Source: DATCSE01 sp036568605 (lineage in GTDB: Bacteria; Pseudomonadota; Gammaproteobacteria; Burkholderiales; Burkholderiaceae_C). From it: 9,338 nucleotides of DNA. This document shows, piece after piece, positions 6,403 through 9,338 of the stretch. A program made the translations under genes and the position numbers. Location of the stretch: the NCBI GenBank assembly GCA_036568605.1, contig DATCSE010000431.1:1-9338 (forward strand), in the 5' to 3' direction. The notes beneath the pieces are model-generated. The model had not been told where the DNA came from. It searched no databases and saw only the letters and a program-made list of their open reading frames with translations. The number at the start of each line of letters is the position of its first letter. Positions within the stretch are counted from its first letter, which is position 1.

Positions 6403-6660
6403 TCACGACGAGCGCTGTGGCGGCGAGGTCAGGGAGGTCGCCGGGCTGTCGTCGTCCAGCGTCGTCGACGGCGGCAGCAGCCCGGTCAGCAACCACACGC
6501 GGCGCGCTTCCGCATAGGCGGCGCGATGTGCCGGATCGGCGCCCAGCCATTGTGCGAGCGCATCGCGCAGCGCACTATCGTCCGGCGCATCGTGCAGCGC
6601 CATCACCCAGCCGATCGCGGCGTCCGCGATCGAATCCTTCTTCGGTGGCTCCGCGGCCAT
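6403..6660 (-). CDS. Stand-alone FecR N-terminal (DUF4880) domain protein, putative cytosolic sigma regulator
   Basis: An 85-residue protein matching only the N-terminal cytoplasmic domain of FecR/PupR-type sigma regulators. The typical pattern is at residues 11-64: 'AAIGWVMALHD', 'LRDALAQWLGADPAHRAAYAEARRVW', with W18, W38 and W56. In full-length FecR (about 320 residues) this domain binds the sigma factor, followed by one membrane helix and a periplasmic domain contacting the receptor. Here only about 20 polar residues follow ('STTLDDDSPATSL') before the stop, and the convergent FhuF-like gene ends 19 bases away, so nothing further is encoded. The second ATG (6660) is preferred because GGAGG lies 5 bases upstream; ATG 6663 and TTG 6675 are alternatives. 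It follows the sigma gene and is probably co-transcribed. It could be a soluble anti-sigma, a pro-sigma factor or a remnant. Confidence 0.8.
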   Translation of the reverse strand: MAAEPPKKDSIADAAIGWVMALHDAPDDSALRDALAQWLGADPAHRAAYAEARRVWLLTGLLPPSTTLDDDSPATSLTSPPQRSS

Positions 6661-6663
6661 CAT

Positions 6664-6670
6664 CCCCTCC
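6664..6670 (-). promoter_or_regulatory. Strong Shine-Dalgarno for the mini-FecR gene
   Basis: Read on the minus strand, GGAGGGG lies directly before tandem ATG codons. Its distance to the second ATG (6660) is about 5 bases and to the first only 2, which decides the start. It is the clearest ribosome-binding site in the window, suggesting that the short protein is actively translated. Confidence 0.7.
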
Positions 6671-6719
6671 AGCAATCAACGGCCGGAAGTGTAGGCGCGT
6701 GGGCCGGGCAGGGCGGTGC

Positions 6720-7250
6720 TCAGGTCCCGCGCAGCGCCGCGCGACAGTGTTCGAGCGCCTCGCGGATCAGCGTGTTGACGGTCGCGGCGGACACCCCGAG
6801 TTCTGCGCCGATCTCGCGTTGCGTACGGCCCTCGAGGCGGTACAGCTCGAACACCCGGCGCACCCGCTCGGGCAGCTCGGCCAGCGCGCGCGCCACGCGG
6901 GCCAGCTCGTGGCGGTCGATCGCCATCGTCTCGGGCGAATGCGCTGCCGGCGCGGCGACGACCTCCATGCCGCTGTCGTCGGGCTCGAAGAGCCGCGATT
7001 CGAGCGCGCTGCGCCTGTGGTGGTCGATCGCGAGGTTCCGCACGACACGGTGCGCATACGACAGCGGCTGCGTCACGACGGCGGCCGGCGCTTGCAGCCC
7101 CTCGACCGCACGAAGGTAGGCGTCGTGCACCAGGTCCTCGGCGAGATGGGCGTCGCCGAGGAGGCGATGCGCCGCGCGCTTCAGCTGCGCGCGGTGCGTC
7201 GCGAACACGTCGCCGAGCAGGTGGTGGTGCTGCGACGTCAGTACGTCCAT
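6720..7250 (-). CDS. FecI-type ECF RNA polymerase sigma factor
   Basis: A 176-residue extracytoplasmic-function sigma factor of the iron-uptake (FecI/PvdS-like) group. Region 2 spans about residues 14-80 and includes 'LLGDAHLAEDLVHDAYLRA' and 'SYAHRVVRNLAIDHHRR'. Region 4 spans about 117-173, with 'LAELPERVRRVFELYRLEG' and the helix-turn-helix 'TQREIGAELGVSAATVN'. Length is normal. The ATG at 7250 was chosen because region 2 begins soon after; the upstream in-frame stretch reads the receptor gene in the wrong frame. The start lies inside the last codons of the receptor gene (13-base overlap) without a good ribosome-binding site, so translation is probably coupled. Likely target: the receptor promoter beyond the right edge, and perhaps the biosynthetic operon. 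The mini-FecR gene follows 59 bases downstream. Confidence 0.92.
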   Translation of the reverse strand: MDVLTSQHHHLLGDVFATHRAQLKRAAHRLLGDAHLAEDLVHDAYLRAVEGLQAPAAVVTQPLSYAHRVVRNLAIDHHRRSALESRLFEPDDSGMEVVAAPAAHSPETMAIDRHELARVARALAELPERVRRVFELYRLEGRTQREIGAELGVSAATVNTLIREALEHCRAALRGT

Positions 7251-9338
7251 CGCAGCGTGACCGAGCCGTTGCGCGGCGCGCCGTAGAAGGACTGGTTCGG
7301 CCACATCAGGCTGGTCAGATGCCGTTTGTCGGTGGCGTTTTCCAGCTTGGCGGTCACGCTGAGCTGCGGCGTGAACTCGTAGGTGGCCGCGAGGTCGAGC
7401 AGCGCGTAGGCGCCCTGGTGCGTGGTCACCGTGCCGTCGGTGCGCTCGTATTCGCTCTGCCACTTCAGGCTCGCGCCCAGCTTCAGCGCGTTCAGCATCG
7501 GCAACCGGTAGCTGGTGGTCAGGCGCAGCGTGCGGCGCGGCACGTATTGGCGAACGTCGTTGCCATCAGGATCCTCGATGCGCAATTGTGTGTAGCCGCC
7601 GCTCAGTTCCCAGCCCGGTGAGAGTGCGCCGGCAACGTCGAGCTCGAAGCCGGTCGACGTCGCGTCGATGCCCTCGTAGACCGTGCGGCCCAGCGTGGTG
7701 TCGTAGCCGACCGACTCCGCGGTGTTGTCCTGGCGCACGCGGAACAGCGCGAGCGAGCCGTTGAGGCGTCCGTCGAACCACTCGCCCTTCACGCCGAGCT
7801 CGGTGTTGCTGCCTTTGATCGGGGCGAGCACGTTGCCGGCCTTGTCGAGCTGGTACTGCGGGTTGTAGATGCCGCCATAGCTGCCGTACAGCGAGTAGTG
7901 CGGGTCGAAGGCCCAGGTCGCGCCGACGTAGGGCGTGGCCTTGGTGGCGCCGTAGTCGTGTGCGACGCCATAGCTGATGCCTTCGCTGCTGACGTGCGTG
8001 AGGTTCGCGCCGGTGGTCAACTTCAGCGCATCGGTCACGTCGAACCGCGCGACCGCGTACAGCGTGCTGCGGCGGTTGCTGAAGTCGCCGAACCCGGTGG
8101 TGCCCTGGTCGAACGCCGGATGCGGGAAGCTGCCGTTCAGCATCTGGTCTTCGGTGATCGAGATCGACCCGTCGTCATCGCTGGAGCGCAGCGTGTTGTC
8201 GCTCTTGCCCCAGTTCGCGCCGACGACCAGCTGATGGCGCCGCCCGGCGAGCGTGAATGGGCCGGTCACGTAGACATCGGCGATGTTCTGCGTTTCCTTG
8301 CTGTTGTATTTGGACGGCCAGCTGAACAGGCCGGTGCCGGTCGCGGCATCCGGCGTGCCGGTCACGAAGAACAGCTCGGAGTCCGACTTCAGCACGCGGT
8401 GCGTCAGCGTCGCCTTGGCCTGCCAGCCGCCAGCCAGGCGCTGGGTGAACTCGGCGAAGGTCTGCGTGTCGTCGGTGTTCCAGTAGGTCCAGTCGGGTGC
8501 GGAGTTGGCCGAGGTCGCGTAGTGGGTCGCCGTGCCGTCGCGGTAGTACAGCGGCAGCGAGCCCCACATCACGCCCTTGGGCCGGTTGTGCTGCTCCGAG
8601 TGGCCCAGCGTCAGCGTGCTGCCCGGCGCCAGGTCGACATCGACGATGCCCGAGAACAGGTTCTTCGAGAGCGAGTAGCGGTCCAGGTACGAGTCGCCCT
8701 TCTGCGCGGCGGCGGTGAAGCGGCCGCGTATCGTGCCGCTGGCGTTCAGCGGGCTCGAGATGTCGGCGTCGACTCGGCGCGTGTCCCACGAGCCAACGGT
8801 GAGCGCGGCGCCCGCGCGGAAGTCCGCGGTCGGCCGCTTGCGCACGAAATTCACCGTCGCCGACGGGTTGCCGGTGGACGACATCAATCCGTTCGCGCCG
8901 CGCAGCACCTCGACACGCTCGTACAACGCGGTGTCGAGGTTGCCGATCTGGTCGCCGGTCGCAAACGGCAGCCCCATCCCGTCGATCTGGAAGTTCGAGA
9001 CCTCGAAGCCGCGCACCGAGAAGTAGGTGCGGTCCGGCTCGACCCGTTCGACATTGACGCCGGTCACGCTGGTCAGCAGGTTGTTGACGTCGTTGAGCAC
9101 GAAGTCGTCCATCAGCGCGCGCGGTACCACGCTGATGGACTGCGGCGTGTCGCGCAGCGAGAGATCGAGCTTGGTCGCGGTGCCGGTGGCGCGGGTCGTG
9201 TAGCTGTCGATCGTCGCCTCGCGGCGGCCGGTGACCGTGACCGCCGGCAACTGCGGCGAAACGCCTGGCGACGCCGCGGCGCCGGACGCCGCCGTGCTCG
9301 GCGAGGCCGCGGTGGCGGCGGTCTCGTCGGCCGCCCGT
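7238..9338 (-). CDS. TonB-dependent ferric-siderophore receptor (partial, N-terminus missing)
   Basis: The last 699 residues of an outer-membrane receptor; the frame is open to the right edge, so the start and signal peptide are outside. From the visible N-terminus: an Ala/Ser/Pro-rich stretch (9251-9337), a probable TonB box ('LPAVTVTG', about 9227-9250), the plug domain (about 8830-9160; 'DTPQSISVVPRALMDD', 'YFSVRGFE', 'FQIDGMGLP', 'ERVEVLRGANGLM', 'NPSATVNFVRKRPT'), and the 22-strand-type beta barrel ending 'NGSVTLRWTY' with an aromatic last residue. Plug motifs fit the hydroxamate receptor group (FhuE, FpvA, FauA). It would import the ferric form of the siderophore made by the convergent operon. 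Whether it carries an N-terminal signalling domain, as FecA-type transducers do, cannot be seen. The sigma factor gene starts within its final codons. Confidence 0.93.
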   Translation of the reverse strand, partial: RAADETAATAASPSTAASGAAASPGVSPQLPAVTVTGRREATIDSYTTRATGTATKLDLSLRDTPQSISVVPRALMDDFVLNDVNNLLTSVTGVNVERVEPDRTYFSVRGFEVSNFQIDGMGLPFATGDQIGNLDTALYERVEVLRGANGLMSSTGNPSATVNFVRKRPTADFRAGAALTVGSWDTRRVDADISSPLNASGTIRGRFTAAAQKGDSYLDRYSLSKNLFSGIVDVDLAPGSTLTLGHSEQHNRPKGVMWGSLPLYYRDGTATHYATSANSAPDWTYWNTDDTQTFAEFTQRLAGGWQAKATLTHRVLKSDSELFFVTGTPDAATGTGLFSWPSKYNSKETQNIADVYVTGPFTLAGRRHQLVVGANWGKSDNTLRSSDDDGSISITEDQMLNGSFPHPAFDQGTTGFGDFSNRRSTLYAVARFDVTDALKLTTGANLTHVSSEGISYGVAHDYGATKATPYVGATWAFDPHYSLYGSYGGIYNPQYQLDKAGNVLAPIKGSNTELGVKGEWFDGRLNGSLALFRVRQDNTAESVGYDTTLGRTVYEGIDATSTGFELDVAGALSPGWELSGGYTQLRIEDPDGNDVRQYVPRRTLRLTTSYRLPMLNALKLGASLKWQSEYERTDGTVTTHQGAYALLDLAATYEFTPQLSVTAKLENATDKRHLTSLMWPNQSFYGAPRNGSVTLRWTY

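Noticed and set aside
6169..7286. Plus-strand open frames running opposite the mini-FecR and sigma genes
   Set aside because: Arg/Ser-rich shadow translations; the minus strand encodes clear FecR-N and ECF sigma domains.
7251..7463. Upstream extension of the sigma factor to 247 residues
   Set aside because: The added residues are receptor sequence in the wrong frame with His/Arg-rich nonsense composition; sigma region 2 begins soon after the ATG at 7250.
9248..9250. TTG at 9250 as the start of the TonB receptor
   Set aside because: The frame stays open to the right edge, and no signal peptide follows this codon; the TonB box would sit at the very N-terminus.

Overview
This window is a siderophore locus from a GC-rich Gram-negative bacterium, most likely a betaproteobacterium of the Burkholderiales. 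That placement rests on high GC with G/C-biased third codon positions, a TonB-dependent outer-membrane receptor with a FecI-type sigma factor, and an alcaligin-type biosynthetic set like that of Bordetella. It is inferred by eye, not by a database search.

Layout. Positions 1-370 (minus strand) hold the start of a CpdA-type metallophosphoesterase that runs off the left edge and looks unrelated to iron. Positions 371-658 are a non-coding divergent control region. It contains a 14-bp perfect palindrome, a pair of TGCGCA repeats, and a 10-bp inverted repeat whose right arm contains the ribosome-binding site of the first siderophore gene. Positions 659-6383 (plus strand) are a tightly packed five-gene operon in which every gene overlaps the next: amine N-hydroxylase (IucD/AlcA family), MFS exporter, AlcB-type acyltransferase, AlcC-type NIS synthetase, and an FhuF-like [2Fe-2S] ferric-siderophore reductase. 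Positions 6403-9338 (minus strand, convergent with the operon) hold, in transcription order, a TonB-dependent receptor (start beyond the right edge), a FecI-type ECF sigma factor whose start overlaps the receptor stop, and an 85-residue protein that is only the cytoplasmic N-terminal domain of a FecR anti-sigma factor.

How it fits together. The hydroxylase and acyltransferase would turn a diamine or lysine into an N-hydroxy-N-acyl building block, and the single NIS synthetase would join these units. One type-C synthetase, a short AlcB-type acyltransferase and no second synthetase favour a macrocyclic dihydroxamate (alcaligin, putrebactin or bisucaberin class) over an aerobactin-like product. 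The MFS protein would export it, the receptor would take the ferric form back up, and the FhuF-like protein would release iron in the cytoplasm. The sigma factor and mini-FecR would control transcription.

The most unusual points are the stand-alone FecR N-terminal domain, which has no membrane segment or periplasmic signal-receiving domain, and the predicted hairpin that would hide the ribosome-binding site of the first biosynthetic gene. No diamine decarboxylase, AraC-type AlcR regulator, Rieske-type AlcE or convincing Fur box is visible in the window.
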